Of a DNA stretch of 64,000 nucleotides, positions 9,538 to 18,301 are shown one piece after another (positions within the stretch are counted from its first letter, which is position 1; each line of letters opens with the position of its first letter). The position numbers were made by a program, and so were the translations under genes. The DNA comes from Cronobacter malonaticus LMG 23826 (GTDB lineage: Bacteria > Pseudomonadota > Gammaproteobacteria > Enterobacterales > Enterobacteriaceae), in assembly GCF_001277215.2 (NCBI RefSeq), contig NZ_CP013940.1, positions 1,116,001 through 1,180,000 of the forward strand, read 5' to 3'. The notes beneath the pieces were generated by a model. That model saw only the letters and a program-made list of their open reading frames with translations. It did no database searches and was not told where the DNA came from.

Positions 9538-9896
9538 TTTGCTTCCCTGAAGACGATGTATTTCGAATAGATAAACCCGCACACCAGGCTGATTGCGGAG
9601 AATACGACCAGAGTCACTAACGGTGGAAGAGAGCATTCATCTGCCGCCCATCCCACAGCCGCGCTCAGAGACCCCATAAACCCAACATAAAGCACATAGC
9701 GCGTCGTTGTTGTAGAACTGTTGAACGTAAAGCGAGCGTTTGCAAAAAAGCTAAAGCTTACGGCAACAACGAATCCGCTGAAGTTCGCCAGTGCCTGGCT
9801 TGTACCTAGTGCATAGAAGCACGCGGCAAATACCACCCAATGAATTAGCGTATTGAGCACGCCAACAGATGCGTACTTCGTGAAGAGCTTGAGCAT
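9534..9896 (-). CDS. gtrA: Bactoprenol-linked glucose translocase (flippase) GtrA
   Basis: GtrA is a 120-residue membrane protein thought to flip undecaprenyl-phosphate-glucose to the periplasmic side. I chose the ATG at 9894-9896 ([20 protein letters not shown]) because it gives the family length and matches P22 GtrA; upstream in-frame starts have no support. Four hydrophobic segments are visible, with the conserved [12 protein letters not shown] and [15 protein letters not shown] segments. The ribosome site is weak. It is the first gene of gtrABC and lies just downstream of the integrase on the same strand. Only one GATC site (9949-9952) is upstream, unlike the several Dam sites of OxyR-controlled phase-variable gtr operons. 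Confidence 0.93.
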   Translation of the reverse strand: MLKLFTKYASVGVLNTLIHWVVFAACFYALGTSQALANFSGFVVAVSFSFFANARFTFNSSTTTTRYVLYVGFMGSLSAAVGWAADECSLPPLVTLVVFSAISLVCGFIYSKYIVFREAK

Positions 9897-9977
9897 ATCT
9901 AAGTCCGTTAGATTTGAAGGGGAAGAGTCTATCATTGGCCGCGGCATCGATCGACGGTGAGTGGGACAGAAGTGAGA

Positions 9978-10005
9978 CACGCAAGGCTTTGCACCGGTTT
10001 GCGTG
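9978..10005. repeat. Inverted repeat between the integrase and gtrA
   Basis: CACGCAA (9978-9984) and TTGCGTG (9999-10005) form a 7-bp stem with a 14-base loop, downstream of the integrase stop on the minus strand. There is no U run after it, so it is not a standard terminator. It may be an operator or an RNA-stabilising hairpin before gtrA. Confidence 0.4.
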
Positions 10006-10016
10006 CCTCCTATTAA

Positions 10017-11174
10017 TTAAGAGGCTGTGCCGTCGATATAATCTGCCCACCACTGCATCATCTCTTTCCGCTTTTCCAGATATTGCGCATGGTTATAGAT
10101 TCCTCGAATGTTATTTCGGTCCACGTGTGCCAGTTGGCGTTCGATGGCATCGTGAGGCCATCCATGTTCGTTTAGAATTGTGCTGAACTGATGCCGGAAG
10201 CCATGACCGCTTGCCAGACCTTCATATCCTATCTGTCGGATTACTAGCAGGACGGCGTTTTCGCTAATTGATTTCTTTTTGTCGTTACGTCCGGCGAAAA
10301 CAAAATCGGAGATAGACGTGATCGGCTGAAGTTGTCTAAGTAGGTCATAAACCTGTCGGGACATTGGCACCAGATGCTGCTTGCGGTTCTTCATTACCTC
10401 AGCATCAATTGTGATAACCCTGTTTTCAAAATCGACGTTCGCCCATTGCATGGACCGAAGCTCTTTTGTTCGCATTGCAGTGTACTGCAAAACCTGAGTC
10501 GCTATTTTGGACACGATACTTCCAGAGTAACCGGCAAGCGCCCGGTTGAAAGCAGGTATCTGTTCTGCTGGCAGGAAAGGGAAGTTCTTCTTACGGTATC
10601 CCTTCATTGCATCGGCCAGGTCAGGGGCGGGATTATATTTAGCTCGCCCCGTCACTACGGCATATCGAAATACTTCACCACAGCGTCGTCGTGCTTTATT
10701 TGCTCTCTCCATTGCGCCGCGCTCTTCAAACCTGCGAAGTACCTTCAGCAGCGTCATTGGCTCAATGTCATCCATAGTCATCTTGCCTATATATGGAAGG
10801 ATGTCTGCCTCGAACATGCGCTGTAGCTCTACAGCATACCCCTCAGACCATACCTGCCTTTTGTGCTTATACCACTCTTCATAGATTGACCCGAATGTAT
10901 CTGGAACCTTTTCCTGCTGCTTTTTCTTTGCTGCGGGATTCAGGCCAATAGCGAGATCGCGCTTTACTTCAAAGGCGATGTTTCGCGCCTCAGCCGGGCC
11001 AATTTCAGGATACTTGCCTACCGTGTGAATCTTTTCCTTCCCTTCAAACTGATACCGCAACTGCCAAACCTTCTTCCCTGAGGCAGGGATGTAAACATAT
11101 AGCCCGTTACCGTCTGAAATCCTGTAAGGCTTATCCTTGGGCTTTGCGGCATCAATCTGTTTAACGGTGAGCAT
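10017..11174 (-). CDS. intS: Prophage tyrosine integrase (HK620/KpLE1 IntS type)
   Basis: The 385-residue protein is a P4-family tyrosine recombinase that integrates the phage at argW. Residues 1-90 form the arm-binding DUF4102-like domain (MLTVKQIDAAKPKDKPYRIS, GKYPEIGPAEAR), residues about 92-190 the SAM-like core-binding domain, and 200-385 the catalytic domain. Catalytic residues visible are R235 (TAMRTKELRS), H324 and R327 (HGFRH), H350 (QLAH) and the nucleophile Y360 (GIYNHAQY). Middle and C-terminal parts closely resemble the HK620 and KpLE1 integrases. The gene has the same direction as argW and gtrABC, as in KpLE1, where the int promoter overlaps the attachment region and Int represses itself. 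The repeats at 11176-11220 and 11242-11329 could serve that role here. Confidence 0.95.
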   Translation of the reverse strand: MLTVKQIDAAKPKDKPYRISDGNGLYVYIPASGKKVWQLRYQFEGKEKIHTVGKYPEIGPAEARNIAFEVKRDLAIGLNPAAKKKQQEKVPDTFGSIYEEWYKHKRQVWSEGYAVELQRMFEADILPYIGKMTMDDIEPMTLLKVLRRFEERGAMERANKARRRCGEVFRYAVVTGRAKYNPAPDLADAMKGYRKKNFPFLPAEQIPAFNRALAGYSGSIVSKIATQVLQYTAMRTKELRSMQWANVDFENRVITIDAEVMKNRKQHLVPMSRQVYDLLRQLQPITSISDFVFAGRNDKKKSISENAVLLVIRQIGYEGLASGHGFRHQFSTILNEHGWPHDAIERQLAHVDRNNIRGIYNHAQYLEKRKEMMQWWADYIDGTAS

Positions 11175-11175
11175 T

Positions 11176-11220
11176 GGGTAAAATCCAAATGGGTAAAGTT
11201 GGTTTACCCGGAATTTACCC
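11176..11220. promoter_or_regulatory. Four GGGTAAA repeats just upstream of the integrase start
   Basis: GGGTAAA occurs at 11176-11182 and 11191-11197, and its reverse complement TTTACCC at 11203-11209 and 11214-11220. The two direct and two inverted copies begin one base after the integrase ATG and span 45 bases. This is the layout expected for an operator or for recombination-protein binding. Function is inferred; the repeats are seen directly. Confidence 0.6.
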
Positions 11221-11241
11221 AGTTAAAAGTCTGGCTGTCAA

Positions 11242-11329
11242 CGAACTAGGGCGAACACGTGCGAACGATGATTTAGCGCGAGGCTTGGGGGTAAGGGGTA
11301 TTTGCGAACTTTAACGGAGGAGGGCGAAC
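11242..11329. repeat. Five helically phased CGAAC repeats in the attachment region
   Basis: CGAAC stands at 11242, 11252, 11262, 11305 and 11325, all in the same direction. The spacings (10, 10, 43, 20) are near whole helical turns, so the copies face one side of the DNA. They lie between the integrase promoter area and the tRNA 3' end, where arm-type integrase sites or excisionase sites are expected. Confidence 0.55.
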
Positions 11330-11336
11330 TATGAAA

Positions 11337-11411
11337 TGGCGTCCCCTGCAGGAATCGAACCTGCAACTAGCCCTTAGGAGGGGCTCGTTATATCCATTTA
11401 ACTAAGGGGAC
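11337..11411 (-). tRNA. argW: tRNA-Arg(CCU), host attachment site of the prophage
   Basis: Read on the minus strand, the 75-base gene starts GTCCCCTTAG and ends CAGGGGAC, then discriminator G and an encoded CCA (11337-11339). The acceptor stem GTCCCCT pairs with AGGGGAC. The anticodon loop CTCCTAA carries anticodon CCU (plus-strand AGG at 11376-11378), which reads AGG codons. The T arm holds GGTTCGATTCC. It matches E. coli argW almost base for base. HK620, Sf6-like phages and KpLE1 insert at the 3' part of this gene; the integrase lies 162 bases beyond the tRNA 3' end. The tRNA is intact, so the phage half-site restores the 3' end. The other att site lies left of the window. Confidence 0.97.
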
Positions 11412-11422
11412 GAGGCGGCGTC

Positions 11423-11450
11423 AGTATACCGATTTTTACACCGCCGTTAA
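11423..11450 (-). promoter_or_regulatory. Sigma-70 promoter of argW
   Basis: On the minus strand TTAACG (11445-11450), a 16-base spacer and TATACT (11423-11428) end 11 bases before the tRNA 5' end. The GC-rich segment after the -10 fits a stringently controlled tRNA promoter discriminator. Confidence 0.7.
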
Positions 11451-11487
11451 GGGCTTAGCCGCCTGTTCGGTTAAACAATCGCCATCG

Positions 11488-12438
11488 TCAGCCTTTTTGT
11501 GAGCCGCGCCCGGTTTCGTTTTCACGCGCGGCCTTTTCCTTTTTCAGGCGCGCTTTCTCTTCCGATTTCTTCTTATTGCTCATGTCGTTACGGATCTGCG
11601 CATGGCTTAACAGCGCGAAGATAAACGTACCGCCGATGATGTTGCCTGCAAGCGTCGGCAGGGCGAACGGCCAGAAGAATTCGCTCCAGTGAATGGTGCC
11701 GTTAAACACGAGATAGAGGATCTCGACGGTGCCGACCACGATATGCGTTGTGTTACCGAGCGCGATGAGCCAGGTCATCAGGATGATTACCACGATCTTC
11801 GCCGACCCTGCAGACGGGAACATCCACACCATCGTCGCGATGATCCAGCCGGAGATAATCGCATTCGCGAACATTTCGCCCGGCGTGTTGTGCATCACTT
11901 CCATGCCGATGGTCACAAACGCGTCGCGCGTCGCCTCGTCAAAAATCGGCATAAATTCAAACGCCAGCGCCGCAAGGCCGGTACCGATGATATTCCCGAG
12001 CAGCACCACGCCCCAGAGCCGCAGCAACAGCCGCATATTGGTGCCAGTCGGGTTTTGCATCACCGGCAGCACCGCCGTGACGGTGTTCTCGGTAAAGAGC
12101 TGCTGGCGCGCCATGATGACGATGATAAAACCAAAGGTGTAGCCGAGGTTTTCCAGCAAAAATCCGCCGGGAATGCCTTCCAGGTGGACGTGGAAAATGC
12201 CTTTGGCCAGCAGCGACGCGCCCATCGACAGCCCGGCGGCGATGGCCGACCAGAACAGCGCCATCGCGTCGCGCTCCATCTCTTTCTCGCCGTCCTGGCG
12301 AATATGTTCGTGGATGGCCATCGCGCGCGACGGCAGTTCCTCTTCATCCACTTCTATCTCTTCACCGCTCTTTTTTTCTTCGCTTTCGACTTCCAGCTCA
12401 TCCGCCTCGCCGATTTTTTCCTCGCCAGGTTTACCCAT
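11488..12438 (-). CDS. yfdC: Formate/nitrite transporter family protein YfdC
   Basis: The 316-residue protein belongs to the FNT family and resembles E. coli YfdC (310 aa), an inner membrane protein of unsettled substrate. An acidic, Glu-rich N-terminal extension of about 55 residues precedes six to seven membrane segments (about residues 65-280). A basic cytoplasmic tail (KKKSEEKARLKKEKAA) ends the protein. FNT landmarks such as MEVMHNTPGEMFANAIISGW and GNTTHIVVGTVE are present. In E. coli yfdC lies between mlaA and argW; here argW is in the same place but a ccm operon separates yfdC from mlaA. Substrate remains open. Confidence 0.88.
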   Translation of the reverse strand: MGKPGEEKIGEADELEVESEEKKSGEEIEVDEEELPSRAMAIHEHIRQDGEKEMERDAMALFWSAIAAGLSMGASLLAKGIFHVHLEGIPGGFLLENLGYTFGFIIVIMARQQLFTENTVTAVLPVMQNPTGTNMRLLLRLWGVVLLGNIIGTGLAALAFEFMPIFDEATRDAFVTIGMEVMHNTPGEMFANAIISGWIIATMVWMFPSAGSAKIVVIILMTWLIALGNTTHIVVGTVEILYLVFNGTIHWSEFFWPFALPTLAGNIIGGTFIFALLSHAQIRNDMSNKKKSEEKARLKKEKAARENETGRGSQKG

Positions 12439-12634
12439 CTCGCGCTCCAGTCAAATAAGAGAATGCATTAAGCGTAGCGCGTCGACGGACGTTATCAGGA
12501 AAAACAGATAATTCCCCTGCGTGATGAATATTTTGCGCGCCATCGCGCAGGGTTTCGCCGTCTGCGCGGTGCGTGGGGTGGTTGCGTCATTGCCCTGTGG
12601 TACTATTCCCGACTCGCCTGAAAGGAGCCGCCCC

Positions 12635-13249
12635 ATGTTAGAAGCCCGGAATCTTACCTGCCTGCGCGACGAGCGGCTGCTGTTTCGCGCGCTCTCGTTT
12701 CGCGTGTCGCCGGGCGAGATTGTGCACCTGACCGGCGCGAACGGGGCCGGGAAAACCTCACTGTTGCGCCTGCTGATCGGGCTGGCGCGCCCGGAAGAGG
12801 GCGAGGTGTACTGGCGCGGCGAACCGCTTGCGCATCAGCGCTCTGCCTTTCATCAGGAACTCCTGTGGCTCGGCCATCTGCCGGGCATTAAAGCGGCGCT
12901 CACCGCTGATGAAAATCTCGCGTTTTATCACCCCGAGACCCGGCGCGAGGCGCGCTGGCAGGCGCTCGCCGCCATCGGGCTTGGCGGGTATGAGGATCTC
13001 CCGGTTGAACAGCTCTCAGCAGGCCAGCAGCGCCGCGTGGCGCTGGCGCGTCTGTGGCTCAGCGACGCATCACTGTGGGTGCTGGATGAGCCGCTGACGG
13101 CGCTTGATGCCGCAGGCGTGGCGACGCTAATGGCGCGTCTTGAGGCGCACGCGGCACGTGGCGGCGCAGCGATAGTCACCACTCACCAGCCGCTGGCGCT
13201 TAACGTTGCGCACCGCACATTAACCCTGACGCCGGAGCCTGGCGCATGA
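12635..13249 (+). CDS. ccmA: Heme exporter ATP-binding protein CcmA
   Basis: CcmA is the ATPase of the CcmABCD complex that releases holo-CcmE during c-type cytochrome maturation at the inner membrane. I chose the ATG at 12635 ([17 protein letters not shown]): AAAGGAG lies 7 bases upstream and the length becomes 204 residues, as in the family; the open frame reaches upstream without homology. Walker A is GANGAGKTS (about residues 35-43), the signature [16 protein letters not shown] about 125-140 and Walker [13 protein letters not shown] follows. It opens a nine-gene operon whose genes overlap by four bases or nearly so; ccmB starts inside its stop. Confidence 0.96.
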   Translation: MLEARNLTCLRDERLLFRALSFRVSPGEIVHLTGANGAGKTSLLRLLIGLARPEEGEVYWRGEPLAHQRSAFHQELLWLGHLPGIKAALTADENLAFYHPETRREARWQALAAIGLGGYEDLPVEQLSAGQQRRVALARLWLSDASLWVLDEPLTALDAAGVATLMARLEAHAARGGAAIVTTHQPLALNVAHRTLTLTPEPGA

Positions 13250-13905
13250 TGGGCCGCATTATCCGCCGCGAGCTGCGTCTCGCCGCGCGCCACCAGGCTG
13301 AACTCCTCAACCCGCTGTGGTTCTTTCTGGTGGTGATTGTATTGTTCGCGCTCGGCGCAGGCCCGGAGCCGCAACTGCTCGCGCGCATCGCGCCAGGCGT
13401 GGTGTGGGTCGCGGCGCTGCTCGCCTCGCTGCTGGCGATGGACCGGCTGTTTCGCGACGACGCGCGCGACGGCGCGCTGGAACAGCTCATGCTTTTGCCA
13501 ACGCCGCTGCCAGTCGTGGTTATCGCGAAAGTGACCGCTCACTGGGTGGCGACCGGGCTGCCGCTGGTCGTGCTCTCGCCGCTGGCGGCGCTGCTGATGG
13601 GACTGAACGGCCATGCGGCGCTGACGCTGCTGTTGACGCTGTTGCTCGGCACGCCGACGCTGAGCTTTTTCGGCGCGCTGGGCGCGGCGCTAACGGCCGG
13701 GCTGCGTCGCGGCGGTATCCTGTTGAGCCTGATTATTTTGCCGCTCGCGATCCCGCTGCTCATTTTCTCCACCGCCGCGGTGGACGCCGCCGTAATGCAG
13801 TTGCCGGTCGGCGGATTTTTCGCGCTCTCCGGCGCGTTTTTAACAGCAAGCGTCACGCTAATGCCGTTCGCGACGGCGGCGGCGCTGCGTATCACTATTC
13901 AGTAG
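13246..13905 (+). CDS. ccmB: Heme exporter membrane protein CcmB
   Basis: This 219-residue polytopic protein (six hydrophobic segments) is the membrane partner of CcmA. The start [20 protein letters not shown] and the segment [15 protein letters not shown] are typical of CcmB, as is [16 protein letters not shown]. The ATG overlaps the ccmA stop by four bases. With CcmA, CcmC and CcmD it forms the ABC-type complex that frees heme-loaded CcmE; direct heme export is not its established role. Length agrees with E. coli CcmB (220 aa). Confidence 0.95.
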   Translation: MMGRIIRRELRLAARHQAELLNPLWFFLVVIVLFALGAGPEPQLLARIAPGVVWVAALLASLLAMDRLFRDDARDGALEQLMLLPTPLPVVVIAKVTAHWVATGLPLVVLSPLAALLMGLNGHAALTLLLTLLLGTPTLSFFGALGAALTAGLRRGGILLSLIILPLAIPLLIFSTAAVDAAVMQLPVGGFFALSGAFLTASVTLMPFATAAALRITIQ

Positions 13906-13944
13906 GCCCGGTTTCGCGGGCGATAATTTTATGTGAGCAATAGC

Positions 13945-14676
13945 ATGTGGAAATTCTTACACCCCTGGGCGCGGCCTGAACGGCTTTACGGCCTCTGCCA
14001 GCGGCTCACGCCGTGGTTCGCGTGGCCGGGCGCCGTGATGCTCGCGACGGGCTGTATCTGGGGTTTTGTTTTTGCGCCGCCCGATTACCAGCAGGGCGAC
14101 AGCTACCGCATCATGTATCTGCACATTCCGGCGGCGATGGGCTCGATGGGCATTTACGCCTCAATGGCGGTCGCGGCGTTTATCGGGCTGGTGTGGCAGA
14201 ACCGGGCGGCCAATCTCGCCGTGATGGCGATGGCCCCGGTGGGCGCGGTCTATACCTTTATTGCACTGACAACCGGTTCCGCCTGGGGGAAACCGATGTG
14301 GGGCACCTGGTGGATCTGGGATGCGCGGCTTACCTCCGAGCTGGTGCTGCTGTTTTTATACGCGGGCGTCATCGCGCTCTGGCACGCCTTTGATGACCGC
14401 CGCCTCGCGGGCCGCGCTGCGAGCATACTGGTGCTGGTGGGCGTGGTGAATCTGCCCATCATTCACTACTCGGTAGAGTGGTGGAATACACTGCATCAGG
14501 GCTCCACCAATATGCAGCAGAGCATCGACCCGAGCATGCGCGCGCCGCTGCGCTGGAATCTCGCCGGTTTTCTGTGCCTGTTTGTCACGCTCACGCTGAT
14601 GCGCCTCGGCAACCTGTTGTTGCTTCAGGAGCGCCATCGCCCGTGGGTGGCGGCAGTACTGGAGAAAAAATCATGA
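13945..14676 (+). CDS. ccmC: Heme handling protein CcmC
   Basis: CcmC attaches heme to CcmE on the periplasmic side. I prefer the ATG at 13945 ([15 protein letters not shown]), which matches other CcmC proteins and gives 243 residues; a GTG at 13933 would add MSNS. The tryptophan-rich WWD motif ([18 protein letters not shown], about residues 112-130) binds heme, with flanking His residues as axial ligands (YLHIPAA near 58 and [15 protein letters not shown] near 175-190). Six membrane helices are visible. It lies 39 bases after ccmB, the largest gap in the operon, and ccmD overlaps its end. Confidence 0.96.
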   Translation: MWKFLHPWARPERLYGLCQRLTPWFAWPGAVMLATGCIWGFVFAPPDYQQGDSYRIMYLHIPAAMGSMGIYASMAVAAFIGLVWQNRAANLAVMAMAPVGAVYTFIALTTGSAWGKPMWGTWWIWDARLTSELVLLFLYAGVIALWHAFDDRRLAGRAASILVLVGVVNLPIIHYSVEWWNTLHQGSTNMQQSIDPSMRAPLRWNLAGFLCLFVTLTLMRLGNLLLLQERHRPWVAAVLEKKS

Positions 14677-14867
14677 CCGCCGCGCTGACCACGTTTTTCC
14701 TGATGGGCGGCTACGCCTTTTACGTCTGGCTGGCGGTGGCGATGACGGTGATTCCGCTGGCGCTGCTGATAGCGCATACGCGTCTGGCGCGCCGCGCGCT
14801 GCGTCGGGATATCGCGAAACGTCAGGCGCGCGAGCGCCGACGCCAGGGCGCGGAGGTGTCGCGATGA
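14673..14867 (+). CDS. ccmD: Heme exporter subunit CcmD
   Basis: The 64-residue protein begins at the ATG overlapping the ccmC stop by four bases. It has one membrane helix (about residues 15-38, [19 protein letters not shown]) and a very basic cytoplasmic tail ([20 protein letters not shown]), the pattern of CcmD. It stabilises the CcmABC complex and its link to CcmE. The larger open frame around it is a by-product of overlap with ccmC in another frame. Confidence 0.92.
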   Translation: MTAALTTFFLMGGYAFYVWLAVAMTVIPLALLIAHTRLARRALRRDIAKRQARERRRQGAEVSR

Positions 14868-15343
14868 ACCCGCGTCGTAAAACGCGCCTGTGGGTCGCGC
14901 TCGCGGTGCTGGCAGGCCTTGGGCTGACGATGGCGCTGGTGCTCTACGCGCTGCGCGCCAATATCGATCTCTTCTATACGCCGGGTGAAATTCTCTACGG
15001 CAAAGGCGCCTCGCGGGAGAAACCGGAGCCGGGCCAGCGGCTGCGCGTCGGCGGCATGGTGATGCCAGGCAGCGTTAAGCGCGACAGCCAGAGCCTGAAA
15101 GTGAGCTTCCGGCTCTACGACGCGCGCGGCGTGGTGGATGTCGATTACGACGGCATTTTGCCCGATCTCTTTCGTGAAGGGCAGGGCGTAGTGGCGCAGG
15201 GCGTGCTGGGCGACGATCGCCTCATTCACGCCCACGAAGTGCTGGCAAAACATGACGAAAACTACACGCCGCCGGAGGTGAAAGCGGCGATGGACGCCAA
15301 CCACTCGCGCCCGCCGCAGGCATATAAGGACAACCGCCCATGA
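14864..15343 (+). CDS. ccmE: Periplasmic heme chaperone CcmE
   Basis: CcmE carries heme covalently bound to one His and hands it to the CcmFHI ligase. The 159-residue protein has a basic N-terminus and one membrane anchor (about residues 8-29), an OB-fold beta-barrel, and the heme attachment motif near residue 130 ([14 protein letters not shown]; the His after AK is the attachment residue). The C-terminal tail is flexible ([13 protein letters not shown]). It overlaps ccmD and ccmF by four bases on each side. Confidence 0.96.
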   Translation: MNPRRKTRLWVALAVLAGLGLTMALVLYALRANIDLFYTPGEILYGKGASREKPEPGQRLRVGGMVMPGSVKRDSQSLKVSFRLYDARGVVDVDYDGILPDLFREGQGVVAQGVLGDDRLIHAHEVLAKHDENYTPPEVKAAMDANHSRPPQAYKDNRP

Positions 15344-17289
15344 TGCCGGAAATCGGGAATTTCTTGCTGTGCCTCGCCGCAGGCCTCGCGCTGCTGCTCA
15401 CGCTGTGGCCGCAGTGGGGCGCGATGCGTCAGGCACCGCGACTGATGGCGCTGGCGCGCCCGCTCGCCTGCGCGCTTTTCGCCTGCCTGCTGGGCGCGTT
15501 TCTTATCCTCGTGCACGCCTTTGTGGTGAACGATTTCACGGTGCTCTATGTGGCGAGCAACTCCAACACCGAGTTACCGGTCTGGTATCGCGTGGCCGCG
15601 ACCTGGGGCGCGCACGAAGGCTCACTGCTGCTGTGGGTGCTGCTGATGGGCGCGTGGACGCTGGCGGTCGCGATGTTCAGCCGCGCCATGCCGCAGGAGG
15701 CGATCGCCCGCGTGCTGTCGGTGATGGGCGGGATCAATTTCTGCTTCCTGCTCTTTATTCTGCTGACCTCAAACCCTTTTACGCGCACGCTGCCGGAATA
15801 CCCGATTGAAGGGCGCGATCTCAACCCGCTGCTGCAGGATATCGGGCTGATTTTCCATCCGCCGCTGCTGTATATGGGCTATGTCGGGTTTTCGGTCGCG
15901 TTCGCCTTTGCCGTGGCGTCGCTCTTAACCGGGCGGCTCGACACCGCCTGGGCGCGCAGGTCGCGCCCCTGGACGCAGGCGGCGTGGGTGTTTCTGACCA
16001 TCGGCATTGTGCTTGGCTCCGCCTGGGCCTATTACGAACTCGGCTGGGGCGGCTGGTGGTTCTGGGACCCGGTAGAAAACGCCTCGCTGATGCCGTGGCT
16101 CGCAGGCACCGCGCTGATGCACTCGCTGGCGATCACGGAAAAGCGCGGCAGCTTCCGCGCCTGGACGGTGCTGCTCGCCATTACCGCGTTTTCGCTCTGC
16201 CTGCTCGGCACGTTCCTGGTGCGTTCCGGCGTGCTGGTCTCCGTGCACGCGTTCGCCTCCGATCCGGCGCGCGGTATGTTTATTCTGGCGCTGCTGGTGA
16301 TTGTTATCGGCGGCTCGCTGCTGCTCTATGCCGTAAAAGGCGGCAGCGTCAGGGCGCGGGTGGGCAATGCGCTCTGGTCGCGCGAAAGTTTTCTGCTCGG
16401 CAATAATATTTTGCTTATCACCGCCATGCTGGTGGTGCTGCTCGGCACGCTGCTGCCGCTGGTGCATAAGGCACTGGGGCTGGGGTCGATTTCCGTCGGC
16501 GCGCCGTTTTTCAATGTGCTGTTCAGCGCGCTGATGGTGCCGTTCGCGCTGTTGCTCGGCGTCGGGCCATTGGTGCGCTGGCGGCGCGATGAGCCGCAAA
16601 AGCTGCGCCGTCGCCTGCTGGTGGCGCTGGTCGTTACGCTCGCGGCCTCGCTGATGCTGCCCTGGCTTTTGCAGGACAGCATTAACGCAATGACGGTCGC
16701 CGGGCTGATGATGGCGGTCTGGGTACTGGTGTTAACGCTGATGGAACTGCTCGAGCGCGCCACGCACCGCCACAGCCTGTGGCGCGGGTTAGTGAAATTA
16801 AGCCGCAGCCAGTGGGGAATGACGCTCGGGCATGTGGGGCTTGCGGTAACGGTTATCGGCATCGCGTTTAGCCAGAACTACAGCGTGGAGCGCGACGTGC
16901 GCATGACGGCGGGCGACAGCGTTGATATTCATCATTACCGTTTTGTGTTCCGCGAAGTGCGCGACGCGCAGGGGCCGAACTGGCGCGGCGCGGTCGGGAT
17001 TATCGATGTGCTGCGCGACGGTAAACCCGAGGCGACGCTGCGCGCCGAAAAACGCGCCTATAACAGCAACCGCGTGGTAATGACCGAAGCCGCCATCGAC
17101 GGCGGGCTGACGCGCGATCTCTACGCGGCGCTTGGTGAAGAGCTGGATGACGGCAGCTGGGCGGTGCGGCTTTATTACAAACCGTTTGTCCGCTGGATCT
17201 GGTTCGGCGGGCTACTGATGGCGCTTGGCGGGCTGCTTTGTCTGCTCGACCCGCGTTACCGGCTGAAAAAAATCCAGGAGGCCGCATGA
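15340..17289 (+). CDS. ccmF: Heme lyase subunit CcmF
   Basis: CcmF is the core of the cytochrome c heme ligase and works with CcmH and CcmI in the inner membrane. At 649 residues it has the family length (647 in E. coli) and about 14 membrane segments. The WWD signature [19 protein letters not shown] lies near residues 235-253, and His residues that bind heme lie before and after it ([17 protein letters not shown] segment [12 protein letters not shown] near 90, [14 protein letters not shown] near 260). The periplasmic domain near residues 510-610 carries [11 protein letters not shown]. ccmG starts inside its stop codon. Confidence 0.96.
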   Translation: MMPEIGNFLLCLAAGLALLLTLWPQWGAMRQAPRLMALARPLACALFACLLGAFLILVHAFVVNDFTVLYVASNSNTELPVWYRVAATWGAHEGSLLLWVLLMGAWTLAVAMFSRAMPQEAIARVLSVMGGINFCFLLFILLTSNPFTRTLPEYPIEGRDLNPLLQDIGLIFHPPLLYMGYVGFSVAFAFAVASLLTGRLDTAWARRSRPWTQAAWVFLTIGIVLGSAWAYYELGWGGWWFWDPVENASLMPWLAGTALMHSLAITEKRGSFRAWTVLLAITAFSLCLLGTFLVRSGVLVSVHAFASDPARGMFILALLVIVIGGSLLLYAVKGGSVRARVGNALWSRESFLLGNNILLITAMLVVLLGTLLPLVHKALGLGSISVGAPFFNVLFSALMVPFALLLGVGPLVRWRRDEPQKLRRRLLVALVVTLAASLMLPWLLQDSINAMTVAGLMMAVWVLVLTLMELLERATHRHSLWRGLVKLSRSQWGMTLGHVGLAVTVIGIAFSQNYSVERDVRMTAGDSVDIHHYRFVFREVRDAQGPNWRGAVGIIDVLRDGKPEATLRAEKRAYNSNRVVMTEAAIDGGLTRDLYAALGEELDDGSWAVRLYYKPFVRWIWFGGLLMALGGLLCLLDPRYRLKKIQEAA

Positions 17290-17843
17290 AACGCCGCATA
17301 TTACTTCTCCCGCTGGCGCTGTTTCTGCTGCTCGCCGCCGTGCTGTTCTGGCAACTCACGCGCAACGCGGCGGGTGACGATCCGTCTCAGCTCGAATCCA
17401 CGCTGGTGGGCAAACCGCTGCCCGCGTTCCGGCTCGCCGCGCTTGATGACCCGAACGTAACTTACGAGCGCGCCGCCCTTCTGAACGGCAAACCGCTGCT
17501 GCTTAACGTCTGGGCGACCTGGTGCCCGACGTGCCGCGCCGAGCATCAGTTTCTCGACGGGCTGGCCGCGAACGGCGTGCGGATCGTCGGGCTTAACTAT
17601 AAAGACGATCGCGCTAAAGCCGTGGCGTGGCTCAATACGCTCGGCAACCCTTACGCGCTGAGCCTGTTTGACGGCAGCGGAATGCTGGGGCTGGATCTGG
17701 GCGTGTATGGCGCGCCGGAGACGTTTGTTATCGACGGGCGCGGCGTAATTCGATATCGCCACGCGGGCGAGCTGAATGGCCAGGTGTGGCGTCAGGACGT
17801 CAAACCGCTGTGGGATGCGCTGAATCAGGAGGTCGAGCCGTGA
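17286..17843 (+). CDS. ccmG: Thiol:disulfide oxidoreductase CcmG/DsbE
   Basis: CcmG reduces apocytochrome c cysteines, or resolves the CcmH-apocytochrome disulfide, so heme can be attached. I chose the ATG at 17286, overlapping the ccmF stop, giving 185 residues as in E. coli. An N-terminal anchor (residues 4-22) is followed by a thioredoxin fold with the active site WATWCPTC (about residues 77-84) and the family insert GLNYKDDRAKAV. The cis-Pro region reads GAPETFVIDG. Electrons come from DsbD, which is not in this window. Confidence 0.95.
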   Translation: MKRRILLLPLALFLLLAAVLFWQLTRNAAGDDPSQLESTLVGKPLPAFRLAALDDPNVTYERAALLNGKPLLLNVWATWCPTCRAEHQFLDGLAANGVRIVGLNYKDDRAKAVAWLNTLGNPYALSLFDGSGMLGLDLGVYGAPETFVIDGRGVIRYRHAGELNGQVWRQDVKPLWDALNQEVEP

Positions 17844-18301
17844 AACGTCTGTTAAGCCTGCTGACCGGTCTGCTGCTGGCGTGTCATGTTTCTGCCGCCA
17901 TCGAGGCGTACCCTTTCCAGAGCGAGGCGCAGGAGCAGCAGTTCCGCGAGCTGACCAGCGCGCTGCGCTGCCCGAAATGCCAGAACAACAGCATTGCTGA
18001 TTCCGGCTCGATGATCGCGGCCGATATGCGCCAGAAGGTCTATGAACTGATGCAGCAGGGGCAGAGCCGCGAGCAGATTGTGGCGTATATGGTGGCGCGC
18101 TACGGGAATTTCGTGACCTACGATCCGCCCGTTACGCCCGGCACGATCCTGCTCTGGCTGCTGCCCGCGCTCTTTGCGGCTGGCGGCGTTGCCGTACTGG
18201 TGGCGCGCGCGCGTCGCACCCGCCGCGAGCCGCCCGCGCTCAATGAAGACGAACAGCAGCGGCTGCGCGCGCTACTTAATGAAGAAGGAAAACGCCCGTG
18301 A
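17840..18301 (+). CDS. ccmH: Cytochrome c biogenesis protein CcmH (short form)
   Basis: This 153-residue protein starts at a GTG overlapping the ccmG stop. A signal sequence (about residues 1-20) precedes the conserved redox motif LRCPKCQNNSIADS (about residues 42-55) in a three-helix domain; a membrane helix (about 105-125) and a basic tail follow. It keeps apocytochrome thiols reduced for the ligase. In E. coli the CcmH polypeptide (350 aa) is fused to a CcmI-like TPR region; here CcmH is only the short first part and CcmI is separate, as in many other Gammaproteobacteria. Confidence 0.94.
   Translation: MKRLLSLLTGLLLACHVSAAIEAYPFQSEAQEQQFRELTSALRCPKCQNNSIADSGSMIAADMRQKVYELMQQGQSREQIVAYMVARYGNFVTYDPPVTPGTILLWLLPALFAAGGVAVLVARARRTRREPPALNEDEQQRLRALLNEEGKRP

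Noticed and set aside
9897..10016. Dam/OxyR phase-variation switch upstream of gtrA, as in P22 gtr
   Set aside because: Only one GATC (9949-9952) is present; the known switch needs several GATC sites overlapping OxyR half-sites, which I do not see.
11689..12471. 260-codon plus-strand open frame opposite yfdC
   Set aside because: Antisense to yfdC, with His/Arg/Asp-rich composition; no support as a gene.
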